From: Suipraeoptans intestinalis
Lineage (GTDB): Bacteria; Bacillota; Clostridia; Lachnospirales; Lachnospiraceae
Direction: 5' to 3'
Assembly: GCF_009696485.1 (NCBI RefSeq)
Contig: NZ_VULY01000018.1
Span: 1,065,001-1,129,000, forward strand
DNA length: 64,000 bases
Shown: one piece after another, positions 44,272-54,532 of the stretch
Layout of the letters: the number at the start of each line of letters is the position of its first letter
How positions within the stretch are numbered: position 1 is the stretch's first letter
Position numbers and translations under genes: made by a program
The notes under the pieces: generated by a model
Database searches by the model: none
The model's input: only the letters and a program-made list of their open reading frames with translations
Told to the model about the DNA's origin: nothing

Positions 44272-46012
44272 CTGTAACCCTCCAATCGTTTGCCTCTGCA
44301 TAAATTTTCTGAAAATGTCTGTATACCGTATCTTCTTTCATCAGCGCCTCGTCCGTTCCCCTCTCGATGATCTTCCCGTCCTGCATCACCAGAATCTCAT
44401 CCACATTCCGGATGCTGGTCAGCCGATGCGCGATCATGATCACGGTCTTGCCTTTCATCAAATTGGCGAACGCCTTCTGCAATTCATGCTCATTGTCCGG
44501 ATCGATCCCTGCGCTTGCCTCGTCAAAGATCACGATCTTTGCGTCCTTTAGGATCGCTCTGGCGATTGCGATCCGCTGTTTCTCTCCGCCGGACAGATAG
44601 ACTCCCTTCGATCCGATCACTGTTTTCTCCCGGTCTTTAAATTTTTCCAAAATGCTGTCGCAGCCTGCAAGATGCATGGCCTCCAGCACCTCTTTTTTTG
44701 TGGCCTTTTTATTGGCGAGCGCCACATTTTCAAAAAGTGTCGTCTGAAACAGCTTTACATCCTGAAATACAAACGCAATATTTTGAATGACTGCTTCTTT
44801 CGCATATTCCGTCAAAGGAATGCCCCCAATTTTTACCGCACCGGACTGAATCTTATAAAATCCTGAGATCAGCTTGGCAATCGTAGATTTCCCGCTCCCG
44901 CTTGCTCCCAGAAGCGCATAGGACTTTCCTTCTTCCAACCGGAAACTTACATCCTCCAGCACCAGCTTGTCTCCATATCCAAAGGACACATGCTCAAATT
45001 CAATATCAAAATTCGGAAACCGGGTTTCCTTCCCAAACTCCAGACAGTCTTCCTGCATCTGTTCATACAGCGTTTCCAGCTTACCTACAGCGTCCTGCGC
45101 CTGAAACATATACATGGACAGGTACATAACTTTCATGATAAAGGTAAATAGCACTCCGCTTAGGAAGAAGACCATGATCAGTTCTGTCACCGTTCCTTTT
45201 GGATTTCCTCCTATATCCGTAAACCACAGCAGTAGGGGGATCAAAAGCGCCACCAGGCCGAAAAACAATTCCTGAAACAAAACATACGGGATTTTACAGC
45301 TCATGGAATAATTCAATGCATATCTGGCGTATTCCCTGATCGCTCCATGCAGCGCTTTAAAGCTTTTTACATCCACCCCGAAGATCTTTACCACCTGCAT
45401 TCCTCTGATGTACTCCACCGTTTCACTGCTTAGCTTTTCCAGAGACTCCTGATAGATCTTCATAAATTTCTTCTCTCCCATCATTCGGCTCATCAGTAGC
45501 AGGCTGAGTGCTGTCAGCGCCAAAAGAGTCCCTCCTACACGGATGCTGACTGCAAAGCCAAGAAGCAGCAGCAGAACCGGCATCAGCATGGCTCCCGTAT
45601 TATCCGGGATCAGATGGGCCACCGCCATATGTGTCTGAGCCGCGTTGTCATCCAGAAGTTTCCTTGTTTTCCCTGAAGAAGTTTTGTCAAAAAACCGGAA
45701 ACTGGCATTTGTCAGCCCATCGATCCCAAATTTTCTCAGATTTGTCTCCAGACGGAAAGCAAACAGATGCGCCGCCGAAAGGGAAAGAAAATACAAAATT
45801 CCTCCGCCAAACATCAAGCCTGCGATCCAAAGGGCAGATTGTGTCGCCCCTTCCTGATTCCCTTCCAGGATCAGCCGATTTAAAAATCCATACAGATTAT
45901 AAAAGGCATAGATCTGAAGCAGAGCTGCTCCCGCCGAAAAAAGAACCGTCAGAAACAACAGGTACTTTTTTTCCGGCGCATAGCTGATTAGTTTTTTATA
46001 AACCCGAAACAT
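44255..46012 (-). CDS. ABC transporter half-unit, permease-ATPase fusion (first)
   Basis: A 585-aa half transporter that probably dimerises with the overlapping downstream gene product. The membrane domain spans about 1-310. The ATPase domain has Walker A SYALLGASGSGKSTIAKL, signature YLSGGEKQRIAIARAILKDA and Walker B IVIFDEASAGID. AAGGAGG precedes the ATG at 46012; the frame start at 46084 has no ribosome site. Transcription comes from the symmetric promoter at 46120-46149, shared with the divergent AraC gene, which probably regulates it. Confidence 0.88.
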   Translation of the reverse strand: MFRVYKKLISYAPEKKYLLFLTVLFSAGAALLQIYAFYNLYGFLNRLILEGNQEGATQSALWIAGLMFGGGILYFLSLSAAHLFAFRLETNLRKFGIDGLTNASFRFFDKTSSGKTRKLLDDNAAQTHMAVAHLIPDNTGAMLMPVLLLLLGFAVSIRVGGTLLALTALSLLLMSRMMGEKKFMKIYQESLEKLSSETVEYIRGMQVVKIFGVDVKSFKALHGAIREYARYALNYSMSCKIPYVLFQELFFGLVALLIPLLLWFTDIGGNPKGTVTELIMVFFLSGVLFTFIMKVMYLSMYMFQAQDAVGKLETLYEQMQEDCLEFGKETRFPNFDIEFEHVSFGYGDKLVLEDVSFRLEEGKSYALLGASGSGKSTIAKLISGFYKIQSGAVKIGGIPLTEYAKEAVIQNIAFVFQDVKLFQTTLFENVALANKKATKKEVLEAMHLAGCDSILEKFKDREKTVIGSKGVYLSGGEKQRIAIARAILKDAKIVIFDEASAGIDPDNEHELQKAFANLMKGKTVIMIAHRLTSIRNVDEILVMQDGKIIERGTDEALMKEDTVYRHFQKIYAEANDWRVTDEKVV

Positions 46013-46119
46013 AAAACCCTCCTTTTCTGTCACGTTTAGACAGTGATTTTGTTTTTGATAATAACCCTCAATATGCATTTGCACAGAATTCCTTTATGCA
46101 TAAGCATTTTCGCTTTATT

Positions 46120-46149
46120 ATTGTATCTGCTTTTAAAAAATGATACAAT
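46120..46149. promoter_or_regulatory. Mirror-symmetric divergent promoter
   Basis: Plus strand: TTGTAT (46121-46126), 17 bp, TACAAT (46144-46149). Minus strand: TTGTAT (46143-46148), 17 bp, TACAAT (46120-46125). The same 30 bp therefore carries a -35/-10 pair in both directions, each -10 lying on the other's -35. Tandem GTCTRATTGCAAT copies (46187-46199, 46201-46213) follow just before the AraC ribosome site. Confidence 0.7.
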
Positions 46150-46227
46150 CAATCTAGCTTTTAATGTCTAATCGTATTATTGTTTTGTCTAATTGCAATA
46201 GTCTGATTGCAATCGCAGGAGGTGCCT

Positions 46228-47240
46228 ATGTCTTCTTTTTCAGAGTTTCTAAAAACCCTCGACTGTCAGATCTGTCCGAACTCTGCCGGATTCTGCTCTG
46301 CCGGTCAGACATTTCATATGCAGGGCGAAGATTTTGACGGCTGTTACTGGTACTATGAAACCGATCAGTTTATTGTAGATATCCATGATTTTTTCATAAC
46401 AAAGGAAAAGATCGTCGGATCCTTTTCCGGACTCTCCCACCTGTTTTCCTTTAATTCCACCTACATCAAATCCGCTAACGGAGAGTGTTTTACTCCTTAT
46501 CAGACACTGACCTCCAATACGCTTTTGGTCTCCAGTACAGAAGAAACCTCCGCCCGTTTTCTTCTCCATGGCAACTCCCCCTTTCTCAGCGTGGGGATCA
46601 GCTTCAAGGAAAATATGATCCAGGAATATCTTGCTTCTTCGGATATCCCCGCGTCTGACGTCTTTTTCGATACCCGAGAGCTGGTCACCAAGCCTCTGGA
46701 GCTTCTGGCAAACGCCATTTTAACCTGTCAGATGACAGTTCCTGCCGCTCAGCTTTTTTTGAGGCCAAGGCCAAAGAATGGCTCAGTATCACTTTGGACG
46801 CCTACCTGAACAAATCCCGGCTCCGCCAGATTTCTGCCGCCGACAAACGCGGACTGGAAAATGTGGAAAACTATATCAACGACCATTATGCACTGGACAT
46901 TCCCCAGGAGCTTTTGGAAAAAATTGCCATGATGAGCGGGACGAAACTAAAAACGCTCTTTTCTTTGAAAAATCAGATGAGTATTACCGAATACTCTCAG
47001 AGAAAACGGATGAACATCGCAGAGACGCTGCTGTCCACCACCGATCTGGAGATAAAGGATATTGCCAAATCGGTGGGATACGCTTCCCACAGCCGTTTTA
47101 CCACGCTGTTCAAAAAGTACAAGGGGATTTATCCCCGGGAAGTTAAAAAGCAGTCCTTTGCCAGCCATCCCGCCGCTGATTGCCACAAGCATTCCTGCCG
47201 CAGGACTTTCCCTGATCCGGCAGACTCCCTCCCCCTTTGA
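46228..47240 (+). pseudogene. AraC-family regulator split by a frameshift at a T7 tract
   Basis: Two overlapping frames together make one AraC regulator. 46228-46809 (193 aa) carries the N-terminal ligand-binding part (MSSFSEFLKTLDCQICPNSA ... VPAAQLFLRPRP). A second frame running to 47240 carries a C-terminal AraC helix-turn-helix pair (LLEKIAMMSGTKLKTLFSLK; DIAKSVGYASHSRFTTLFKK). The switch is at T7 (46754-46760): in the second frame EAKAKEWLSITLDAYLNKS continues the helix. The zero frame reads T TTT TTG there, a U-UUU-UUG slippery heptamer, so -1 frameshifting, slippage on the homopolymer, true inactivation or a base-call error are all possible. AGGAGG precedes the ATG. It is divergent from the two ABC genes it probably controls. 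Confidence 0.75.
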
Positions 47241-47272
47241 CCGCAGACGGTCTTTTTGTATTTCCACACGTA

Positions 47273-47346
47273 AAAGACTCCGGACCTATGACACCCGGAA
47301 GCGCATTGCTTCCACGGTCTCCTGTCCGGAGTCTTTCCTTCTCCCC
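47273..47346. terminator. Structured stem-loop between the AraC gene and glgP
   Basis: AAAGACTCCGGAC pairs with GTCCGGAGTCTTT (13-bp perfect outer stem), and an inner GGAAGC/GCTTCC hairpin lies inside. TTTT follows on the minus strand, 68 bp past the glgP stop. It probably serves both convergent units. Confidence 0.75.
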
Positions 47347-47413
47347 TGCGAAAGATGATTCTATCTTTTTACTTTTCTTTTCCTGTCTGTTCCTTTTTCG
47401 TTCTTCCGTCTTT

Positions 47414-49666
47414 CTACAGCTTCCAGATATCTCTGTTATACTCTGCGATGGTTCTGTCTGAAGAGAAAAATCCTGCCTTCGCCGTGTTCTTCAGCATCAT
47501 GCGACTCCATTTTTCTCTGTCCTCATAATCGGACAGCATTCTTTCCTTCGTTGCAATATAACATTCAATGTCCAGCAGCGCCATAAACCAGTCTTTGTGG
47601 ATGAGATCCTGATACAGCCGGTTCAGACTTTCCGGATCTCCCAGCGCCAGCAATTCCTCTCCTACAATGAAATCCACCAGCTTCTTGATTCCTTCCCTGG
47701 ACTCATAGAGATCTTTTGCACAGTAAGAGCCTGTTTCATAAAGTCGGATCACTTCCTGGCTTTTTGCCCCGAAGATGTAGATATTGTTCTCCCCTACCAG
47801 ATCGCAGATCTCCACATTGGCTCCGTCCATAGTTCCCAGTGTCACGGCTCCATTGAGCATAAACTTCATGTTTCCTGTTCCGCTGGCTTCCTTGGATGCC
47901 AGAGAGATCTGTTCTGAAATGTCGCAGGCAGGGATCAGGTATTCTGCCTTGGTCACGTTGTAATTTTCTACCATCACCACCCGCAGATACGGTCTTACTG
48001 TCTCATCTGCCTCAATGAGATCACGCAGGCACAAAATCAGATGGATAATATCCTTTGCCAGCGTATATGCAGGAGCCGCCTTTGCGCCAAAGATCATAGT
48101 AACAGGTGTTTTCGGCAGGTTTCCTGCCTTGATCTCCAGATACTTGTGGATGATGTAAAGGGCGTTCATCTGTTGTCTCTTGTACTCATGGAGCCGTTTG
48201 ATCTGGATATCAAATACAGAGTTCTCGCAGATTTCTACATTTTGTGTTTCTTTCAGATAATTTTTCAGTTTCTTTTTGTTGTCTGCTTTGATCTCCAGCA
48301 GTCTGTTTCGCACCGCTTCCTCCGCTTCATAGGACAGAAGCTTCTCCAGCTCCTGTGCGTCTTTTTTCCAGCCGCTGCCGATCAACTCCGTCAGGTATTC
48401 TGCCAGGCTGGGATTGCAGTGCATCAGCCAGCGGCGGAAGGTGATCCCGTTGGTTTTATTATTAAATTTCTCCGGATAAATGTCATAAAAAGCTTTCAGC
48501 TCAGATTCCTTCAGGATATCTGTATGCAGAGCGGCAACACCGTTTACGCTGAATCCATAGTGGATATCCATATGCGCCATGTGAACTCTTCCATCCCCGT
48601 CAATAATGGCAACCGCCTCATCGGGATGTGCCTTTTTCGCCTTCTCATCCAGCTTCCGGATCACCGGCATCAGATGCGGAACCACCTCTTCCAGATAAGA
48701 GGACGGCCATTTTTCCAACGCTTCCGCCAGAATCGTGTGATTGGTATACGCACAGGTCCTGCTTACCACATCTGCCGCTTCCTCAAAGGACAGACCTCTC
48801 TCTTCCAGAAGGCGGATCATTTCCGGAATCACCATGGAAGGATGGGTATCGTTGATCTGAATGACCACATGCTCATGCATCTGTCTTACATCATAGCCTT
48901 TCTCATCCATTTCCTTCAGAATCAGCTGCGCACCGTTGCTTACCATAAAGTACTGCTGATAGATCCGAAGCAGATGTCCCGCCTTGTCGCTGTCATCCGG
49001 ATAAAGGAACAGGGTCAGGTTTTTTGCTACCGCCGTTTTGTCAAAACTGATCCCTTCTTCCACCAGGCTTTCATCCAGGGTATCCACATCAAACAGATGT
49101 AGTCGGTTTACTCCGCTTTCATAGCCCGGCACATCTATATCGTACAGTGTGGACCGCAGCTGAAAGTCACGGAACGGCACCGTAAAGTGGATCCCTGTAT
49201 CCACCAGCCAGTTTTCCTGCTCGATCCAGGGGTTTTTCACTTCTTTTTGTTTCCTGTTTTCCAGTACCTGGCGGAACAATCCATAGTGATAGTTCAGACC
49301 GATCCCCGCTGCGCAAAGTCCCAGCGTTGACATCGAATCCATGAAGCAGGCAGCAAGCCTTCCCAGTCCTCCGTTTCCAAGAGATGGCTCCGGTTCCACT
49401 TCCTCGATCTGAGAAAGCAGCTTTCCTTCTTGCTCTAACAGTTCCTTTACTTCATCATACACGCCCAGATTGATCAGGTTGTTGGACAGAAGCTTTCCAA
49501 TCAGGAACTCTGCCGAAATGTAATACACTTTTTTTGTTCCCGGATTTTCTTTCTTTTCTTTTGTCAACTCCTTCGTCAGTCCCAGCAGACTGTAATAAAT
49601 TGCCTTGTCGTCCGCCTGACCGATGGTGCTTCCCAATCTTTCCTCAAGTTTCTGTTTGATGTTCAT
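47414..49666 (-). CDS. glgP: Glycogen/maltodextrin phosphorylase
   Basis: A 750-aa GT35 enzyme that releases glucose 1-phosphate from the ends of alpha-1,4-glucans using phosphate and pyridoxal phosphate. It is shorter than E. coli GlgP (about 815). Visible family regions are [37 protein letters not shown] and the cofactor site [20 protein letters not shown] with the PLP lysine. AGGAGG precedes the ATG. It follows malQ by 46 bp as the last gene of the maltodextrin operon. With glgC/glgD nearby it could also act on stored glycogen. Confidence 0.95.
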   Translation of the reverse strand: MNIKQKLEERLGSTIGQADDKAIYYSLLGLTKELTKEKKENPGTKKVYYISAEFLIGKLLSNNLINLGVYDEVKELLEQEGKLLSQIEEVEPEPSLGNGGLGRLAACFMDSMSTLGLCAAGIGLNYHYGLFRQVLENRKQKEVKNPWIEQENWLVDTGIHFTVPFRDFQLRSTLYDIDVPGYESGVNRLHLFDVDTLDESLVEEGISFDKTAVAKNLTLFLYPDDSDKAGHLLRIYQQYFMVSNGAQLILKEMDEKGYDVRQMHEHVVIQINDTHPSMVIPEMIRLLEERGLSFEEAADVVSRTCAYTNHTILAEALEKWPSSYLEEVVPHLMPVIRKLDEKAKKAHPDEAVAIIDGDGRVHMAHMDIHYGFSVNGVAALHTDILKESELKAFYDIYPEKFNNKTNGITFRRWLMHCNPSLAEYLTELIGSGWKKDAQELEKLLSYEAEEAVRNRLLEIKADNKKKLKNYLKETQNVEICENSVFDIQIKRLHEYKRQQMNALYIIHKYLEIKAGNLPKTPVTMIFGAKAAPAYTLAKDIIHLILCLRDLIEADETVRPYLRVVMVENYNVTKAEYLIPACDISEQISLASKEASGTGNMKFMLNGAVTLGTMDGANVEICDLVGENNIYIFGAKSQEVIRLYETGSYCAKDLYESREGIKKLVDFIVGEELLALGDPESLNRLYQDLIHKDWFMALLDIECYIATKERMLSDYEDREKWSRMMLKNTAKAGFFSSDRTIAEYNRDIWKL

Positions 49667-49712
49667 TCGTTTTCCTCCTGCTATCTTTCAGACTCTGATG
49701 TCTTTTCTTCTG

Positions 49713-51194
49713 CTACGCTCTCCCGCAGACGCTTGTAATACGGCTGATCCTTTTTGCCAGCTGCCCGCTCAGGGCCCCTTGCTTCATCCGCCAGCACCAG
49801 TTTCCCCCCAGGGTAGAGGGTGTATTGATACGGGCGCTTCCTCCCAGTCCCAGGTAATCCTGCATGGGAATGATACAGGTATCTGCCACACTTCTCATAG
49901 CCAGGCAGATGTAGTCCCAGTGGATCTCTTCGTCTACCGTCGCCTGATTGTTCAGATAGGACAGCGCCATTTCCTTGTCTTCTTTTTCCAGCGCCCGATA
50001 CCAGCCCTGCAGCGTATCATTGTCATGGGTGCCGGTGTATACCACCGCATTCCTCTCGTAATTGTGAGGAAGATAGTCGCTCTCCTCACGGGAATCAAAG
50101 GCAAACTGTAGCACCTTCATCCCCGGATATCCGCTGTCTGCAAGAAGCTTTCGCACACTGTCCGTCAAAAATCCCAGATCCTCCGCAATGATGGGGAGTT
50201 CTCCCAGTCTTTCCCGGATCGCAGCAAACAGTTCCATTCCCGGCCCCGCTTCCCAGGCGCCGTTTTCCGCCGTTTTTTCTCCGTAGGGAATCGCGTAATA
50301 CTCGTCAAATCCCCGGAAATGGTCGATCCGCATAATATCATACAGCTGGAAACAGTGCCGCACCCTCTGAAGCCACCAGGCATAGCCGGTCTTTTTATGA
50401 TACTCCCAGGCATACAGCGGGTTCCCCCAAAGCTGCCCCGTGGCAGAAAATCCATCCGGCGGGCATCCTGCCACCTTGACCGGTATATTCTTCTCATCCA
50501 GCTGGAACAGCTTTGGATTCGCCCAGGTATCTGCACTATCCAGCGCCACATAGATGGGAATATCCCCGATCACGGAAACTCCGTTCTGGTTGGCATAGGC
50601 TTTTAGCTTTTTCCATTGTTTCTGAAAATAAAATTGTGTAAATCCCCAGAACTCTACCTGGTCTGCCAGCTTTTCTTCATAGGCCTTCACCGCTTCCGGC
50701 CTGCGAACGCGGATGCCTTCCTCCCATTCGCTCCAGCTTTTCCCCTCAAACGCTTCCTTGACTGCCATATACAGGGCATAGTCCTTTACCCAGTACCCTT
50801 CCGTTTCCAGAAACGCAGCCCATTCTCCGGGCTTGTTCTGCCGCCAGGCTGCATGGGCTTTTTTCAGCAGCGGGAATCTTCCCTGATAGATTTTTTCGTA
50901 GTCTATCTGCTCCTCCTGCGTTCCCCAGTCACACTCCTGGCAGTCCTTTCTGTCAAGAAGTCCTTCCTGGATCAACTGCTCCAGATCGATAAAATACGGA
51001 TTCCCCGCAAACGTAGAAAAAGACTGGTACGGAGAATCTCCGTAACCAGTTGGTCCAAGTGGCAGTATCTGCCACCTGGACTGTCCGGATTCCTTTAAGA
51101 AATCCACAAATTCATATGCCTCTTTTGAAAAACATCCGATCCCATACCTGGATGGAAGAGATGAAACAGGCATCAATACTCCACTGGTTCTCAT
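49713..51194 (-). CDS. malQ: 4-alpha-glucanotransferase (amylomaltase)
   Basis: A 493-aa GH77 enzyme that transfers maltodextrin segments, lengthening short chains so that phosphorylase can use them. It has standard bacterial length without the extra N-terminal domain of E. coli MalQ. Conserved regions include RWQILPLGPTGYGDSPYQSF, IGDIPIYVALDSADTWANP, MRIDHFRGFDEYYAIPYG with the nucleophile Asp, LPIIAEDLGFLT with the Glu acid, and TGTHDNDTLQGW. GGAGG precedes the ATG. It lies between malG and glgP. Confidence 0.95.
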   Translation of the reverse strand: MRTSGVLMPVSSLPSRYGIGCFSKEAYEFVDFLKESGQSRWQILPLGPTGYGDSPYQSFSTFAGNPYFIDLEQLIQEGLLDRKDCQECDWGTQEEQIDYEKIYQGRFPLLKKAHAAWRQNKPGEWAAFLETEGYWVKDYALYMAVKEAFEGKSWSEWEEGIRVRRPEAVKAYEEKLADQVEFWGFTQFYFQKQWKKLKAYANQNGVSVIGDIPIYVALDSADTWANPKLFQLDEKNIPVKVAGCPPDGFSATGQLWGNPLYAWEYHKKTGYAWWLQRVRHCFQLYDIMRIDHFRGFDEYYAIPYGEKTAENGAWEAGPGMELFAAIRERLGELPIIAEDLGFLTDSVRKLLADSGYPGMKVLQFAFDSREESDYLPHNYERNAVVYTGTHDNDTLQGWYRALEKEDKEMALSYLNNQATVDEEIHWDYICLAMRSVADTCIIPMQDYLGLGGSARINTPSTLGGNWCWRMKQGALSGQLAKRISRITSVCGRA

Positions 51195-51216
51195 GCTCGC
51201 TTTTCCTCCAACTTCC

Positions 51217-52086
51217 CTAGCCTTTTACTGCTCCTGCTGCCACACCCTTAATGATGTATTTCTGGCAGGAAACGTAGAATACAATAATGGGAACGATCGC
51301 CAATACCAGAACCGCCATCATGGCTCCCATGTCGATGGAGCCGTAGCCTCCCTGGAGGTACTGCACCGCGATGGGAATGGTTTTGTAGTCGGTTCCAAGC
51401 ACCAGATACGGAAGCAGGTAGTCATTCCATACCCACATGGTATTCAAAATAGCCACCGTGATAGCCGTAGGCTTCAGGATCGGCCACACGATCTTAAAAT
51501 AGATCTGTATGGGACTGCATCCATCGATCATAGCCGCTTCTTCCAGCGAAACCGGGATAGCCTTTACAAATCCGCTGAACATAAATACGGAAAGGCCGGA
51601 CCCAAATCCCAGGTAAATCAGGATGATCCCCACCGGATTATCCAGATACAGCATGTTCGCTACCTTTACCATGGGGAACATCACCATCTGGAAGGGAACG
51701 ATCATGGCAAACACAAACAGATAATACACGATGCTGGTAAACTTGTTTTTTACCCGAGTGATCCACCATGCCGTCATGGATGTAAACAGCACAATGACCG
51801 CCACCGAGCAAACAGTAATAAACAGGGAATAGCCTGCCGCTTTCAAAAATTCTGTCTTGGAAACTCCCTCAATATAGTTGCTCAGTCCCACAAAGGTATC
51901 TGCCTTTGGCAGCTGGAAGGGAGCGTCACTGATGTACAGCTTTCCTTTTACCGAATTCATCGCCACCAAAAATATGGGAACCAGGAAGGTGACGGAGAGT
52001 ACTACCAAAATGACGGTAAGCAGATTCCCCACGCTTCTGGAAACTTCCATTTCCGGCGCCATCTCTTTTCTTTTCTTTCCTGCCAT
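51217..52086 (-). CDS. malG: Maltodextrin-type ABC permease MalG
   Basis: A 289-aa inner-membrane permease of the carbohydrate CUT1 family with six predicted helices. The EAA-loop that contacts the ATPase is EEAAMIDGCSPIQIYFKIVW. The N-terminal cytosolic tail is basic (MAGKKRKEM). I use the ATG at 52086, which overlaps the malF stop by one base (TAATG) and has GGAGG upstream; the longer frame runs through malF and is a shadow. No MalK ATPase is encoded here, so a shared MsmK-type ATPase elsewhere is likely. Confidence 0.92.
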   Translation of the reverse strand: MAGKKRKEMAPEMEVSRSVGNLLTVILVVLSVTFLVPIFLVAMNSVKGKLYISDAPFQLPKADTFVGLSNYIEGVSKTEFLKAAGYSLFITVCSVAVIVLFTSMTAWWITRVKNKFTSIVYYLFVFAMIVPFQMVMFPMVKVANMLYLDNPVGIILIYLGFGSGLSVFMFSGFVKAIPVSLEEAAMIDGCSPIQIYFKIVWPILKPTAITVAILNTMWVWNDYLLPYLVLGTDYKTIPIAVQYLQGGYGSIDMGAMMAVLVLAIVPIIVFYVSCQKYIIKGVAAGAVKG

Positions 52087-52928
52087 TAGTTCTCCACCTC
52101 CCTCTTTCTGGTAATAAACAGCTGCGTCAAAGCGATCAGCGCCACGATCAGGAAGAAGATCACCGCTTTCGCCTGTCCGGCTCCTTCCCATCCTACTCTT
52201 CCGTAGAAGGTGCTGTAAATATTAAGCCCCAGCATCTCTGTCGATTTTCCGGGAGCTCCGGCTGTCAGCGCCAGGTTCTGGTCAAACAGCTTAAACGAGT
52301 TGGTCAACGTCAAAAACAGACAAATGGTAACGGATGGCATCACCATAGGAATGGTGATCTTCGTCAGAGCCTGCCATTTGTTGGCTCCGTCGATCTTTGC
52401 CGCCTCGATCACGTCTGTAGAAATATTCTGGATCCCCGCAATATAAATGATCATCATATATCCGATCATCTGCCAGTTCATCAGGATCACCAGTCCCCAG
52501 AATCCGTATTTTGCTTCTGCCGTAATGGTCACGCCAAATTTTGCCAGTACCCCGTTGATCAGGATCTGCCAGATATAACCCAGTACGATCCCTCCGATCA
52601 GGTTAGGCATAAAGTATACCGTCCGGAACAGGTTGGTTCCCTTGATCCCTCTGGTAAGAACATAGGCCAGAGTGAATGCCAGTACATTGATGGAGATCAC
52701 AGACACCACCGTAAATTTTGTAGTAAACCAGAATGCGTCTAAAAACTCTTTTGTCTGGAATATTTTGATGTAGTTGCTAACTCCCACAAACTCTGCATCC
52801 ATGATCGTCGTAAACTCGCAGAACGACAGAAAAATCCCGATGATGAACGGTGCAAGAAAAGCAATGATAAATGCGATAATTGTGGGAAGTGCGAACAATG
52901 CAAAATATTTTTTGTATGATTTTTGCAT
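52086..52928 (-). CDS. malF: Maltodextrin-type ABC permease MalF
   Basis: A 280-aa CUT1 permease partner of MalG with six helices (first LFALPTIIAFIIAFLAPF) and an EAA-type loop (VIEAAKIDGANKWQALTKIT). It lacks the large extracellular insert of E. coli MalF, which is usual in Firmicutes. The ATG at 52928 has AGGAGAG upstream; the frame extension to 52994 crosses a stem-loop and is not translated. It sits between malE and malG. Confidence 0.92.
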   Translation of the reverse strand: MQKSYKKYFALFALPTIIAFIIAFLAPFIIGIFLSFCEFTTIMDAEFVGVSNYIKIFQTKEFLDAFWFTTKFTVVSVISINVLAFTLAYVLTRGIKGTNLFRTVYFMPNLIGGIVLGYIWQILINGVLAKFGVTITAEAKYGFWGLVILMNWQMIGYMMIIYIAGIQNISTDVIEAAKIDGANKWQALTKITIPMVMPSVTICLFLTLTNSFKLFDQNLALTAGAPGKSTEMLGLNIYSTFYGRVGWEGAGQAKAVIFFLIVALIALTQLFITRKREVEN

Positions 52929-52963
52929 ATTGTCTCTCCTCTGCTTCCAATCCTTTTGTGCGA

Positions 52964-53003
52964 ACGAAACGGGCGGACCTGTTTTCTGCCCCACCCGTTT
53001 CGT
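52964..53003 (-). promoter_or_regulatory. Stem-loop between malE and malF
   Basis: ACGAAACGGG (52964-52973) pairs perfectly with CCCGTTTCGT (52994-53003); a 20-base loop. No T-run follows on the minus strand. Such hairpins after binding-protein genes raise the amount of binding protein over permease by protecting the upstream mRNA or by partial termination. Confidence 0.6.
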
Positions 53004-53025
53004 CTTGTTGTCATACTATTTCAGT

Positions 53026-54363
53026 CTATTGAGCGTTAGCTTTTTCTGTTGCCCATTCTTCTGTCATGTCGCTAACGACCTTGTCCCACTCTTTGGATCC
53101 CTGTGCATACTCCAGAAGAGATGCGCCGAAATCGTCCTTCCATGTCTGGCTCGGCATGGTTGTAAAGTTCCACGGAACGTTTGTTTTGTTCTCGTCTGCC
53201 ATGTACTTCAGGATCTCTTTTGCCAGCGGATCCGTCGGCTTCTCTTCATCAGAGAAGGTGTTGAACGGTGCGATGAATCCCAGATCCTTGGTTACAAATG
53301 CCTTTCCTTCATCAGAGTTGAACAGCCATTCCATAAATGCGATGGTTGCCTTCTGATCTGCTTCGCTGACTTTTGCGTTCACACACATGTAGTTTTCTGT
53401 TCCGATGCAAAGTCCCTGGTTTTCTTCTCCAGCCAGTCCTGTATAGATTGGAAGGAACTTCACGCTTTCTTCTTTTACAGTGTTTCCGTCTACGCCGCTA
53501 ATCTGTCCCCATCCCCAGTTTCCGTTCTGAACCATTGCTACTTTTCCAAGTGCAAACTCTGACATGGAGTCATCTACAGATTTGGAGCTCAGAAGCTTCG
53601 CCTCTGTAACAGAGTTGTTCAGGTACAGGTCAAAGATCTGCTTGTACTCTTTGTTGTATGTAAAGTCGATCTTGTCCGGATTTGTTTCGTCTTTATCCTT
53701 GTATTCTGCATTCAGAGGCAGGTTCATCAAGTGTGTCTGCCATCTCCAGTCCTCTCCCGGTTTCAGAGAAGTAGAAGCAAATACGCCTTCGATTCCCAGC
53801 TGATCCTTCTTTGCCGTCATGTCTTCTACAACAGCTTTCAGTTTATCAAAGCTGTTGATCTCTTCTGTAGAAGAAATGTCTACCGCTTTATCAGAAAGTG
53901 CAAAATACTTCTGCATGATCTCATCATTGTAAATGATTCCGTATCCTTCTTCTGCAAACGGGATTCCGTATACGCCCTCGCCGTCCTTCACTGCCATATC
54001 CTGATCCAACAGCCAGCTGTAAAGCTTGGTGTCCTTCAGATCTGCTGTATATGCCTTCCAGTTCTGATATCCCACCGGTCCGTTGATCTGGAACAGTGTC
54101 GGCGGATTCTTCTTTGCCACCTCGGATTTCAGTGTCTGCTCATAGGTTCCCGCCGCTGCGGTTACCACTTTCACTTCCACACCAGTCTCTTCCGTGTACT
54201 TCTTTGCAATTTTTTCCCAGGTCTTTGCTGCTTCCGGCTTAAAGTTCAGATAATATACAGAACCTTTGTCGTCTTTTGCTTCCTTCTTTCCACATCCTGC
54301 GAATACGGAAAGTGCCGTCACTGCTGCCAATCCCAGGGCAAGCCATCGTTTTTTGTTTTTCAT
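53026..54363 (-). CDS. malE: Maltodextrin-binding lipoprotein MalE
   Basis: A 445-aa extracellular solute-binding lipoprotein. Signal peptide KRWLALGLAAVTALSVFAGC-G has a lipobox Cys near 24. It has a family 1 sugar-binding fold with EKIAKKYTEETGVEVKVVTA, VYGIPFAEEGYGIIYNDEIM and many surface Lys/Asp. It heads the transport half of the operon malE-malF-malG-malQ-glgP. The maltodextrin assignment rests on the downstream malQ and glgP; the binding site was not resolved. The 170-bp gap upstream holds an AT-rich region with only a weak -10 (TAAGAT). Confidence 0.88.
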   Translation of the reverse strand: MKNKKRWLALGLAAVTALSVFAGCGKKEAKDDKGSVYYLNFKPEAAKTWEKIAKKYTEETGVEVKVVTAAAGTYEQTLKSEVAKKNPPTLFQINGPVGYQNWKAYTADLKDTKLYSWLLDQDMAVKDGEGVYGIPFAEEGYGIIYNDEIMQKYFALSDKAVDISSTEEINSFDKLKAVVEDMTAKKDQLGIEGVFASTSLKPGEDWRWQTHLMNLPLNAEYKDKDETNPDKIDFTYNKEYKQIFDLYLNNSVTEAKLLSSKSVDDSMSEFALGKVAMVQNGNWGWGQISGVDGNTVKEESVKFLPIYTGLAGEENQGLCIGTENYMCVNAKVSEADQKATIAFMEWLFNSDEGKAFVTKDLGFIAPFNTFSDEEKPTDPLAKEILKYMADENKTNVPWNFTTMPSQTWKDDFGASLLEYAQGSKEWDKVVSDMTEEWATEKANAQ

Positions 54364-54532
54364 AATCCTTCCCTCTTTTCTGAATCTTTTCGGTTACTTA
54401 AATCTACGCCTATCTTAGCAAAGAATTTCGGATTCTTTTAACAAATTAACAACTTTCAATGCAAAAAAATATACTTTTCAGTCTCCCTGCTTTTTACTCT
54501 CTTTCTTTTCCCCTCTCAAAATCTCCCCGAAG

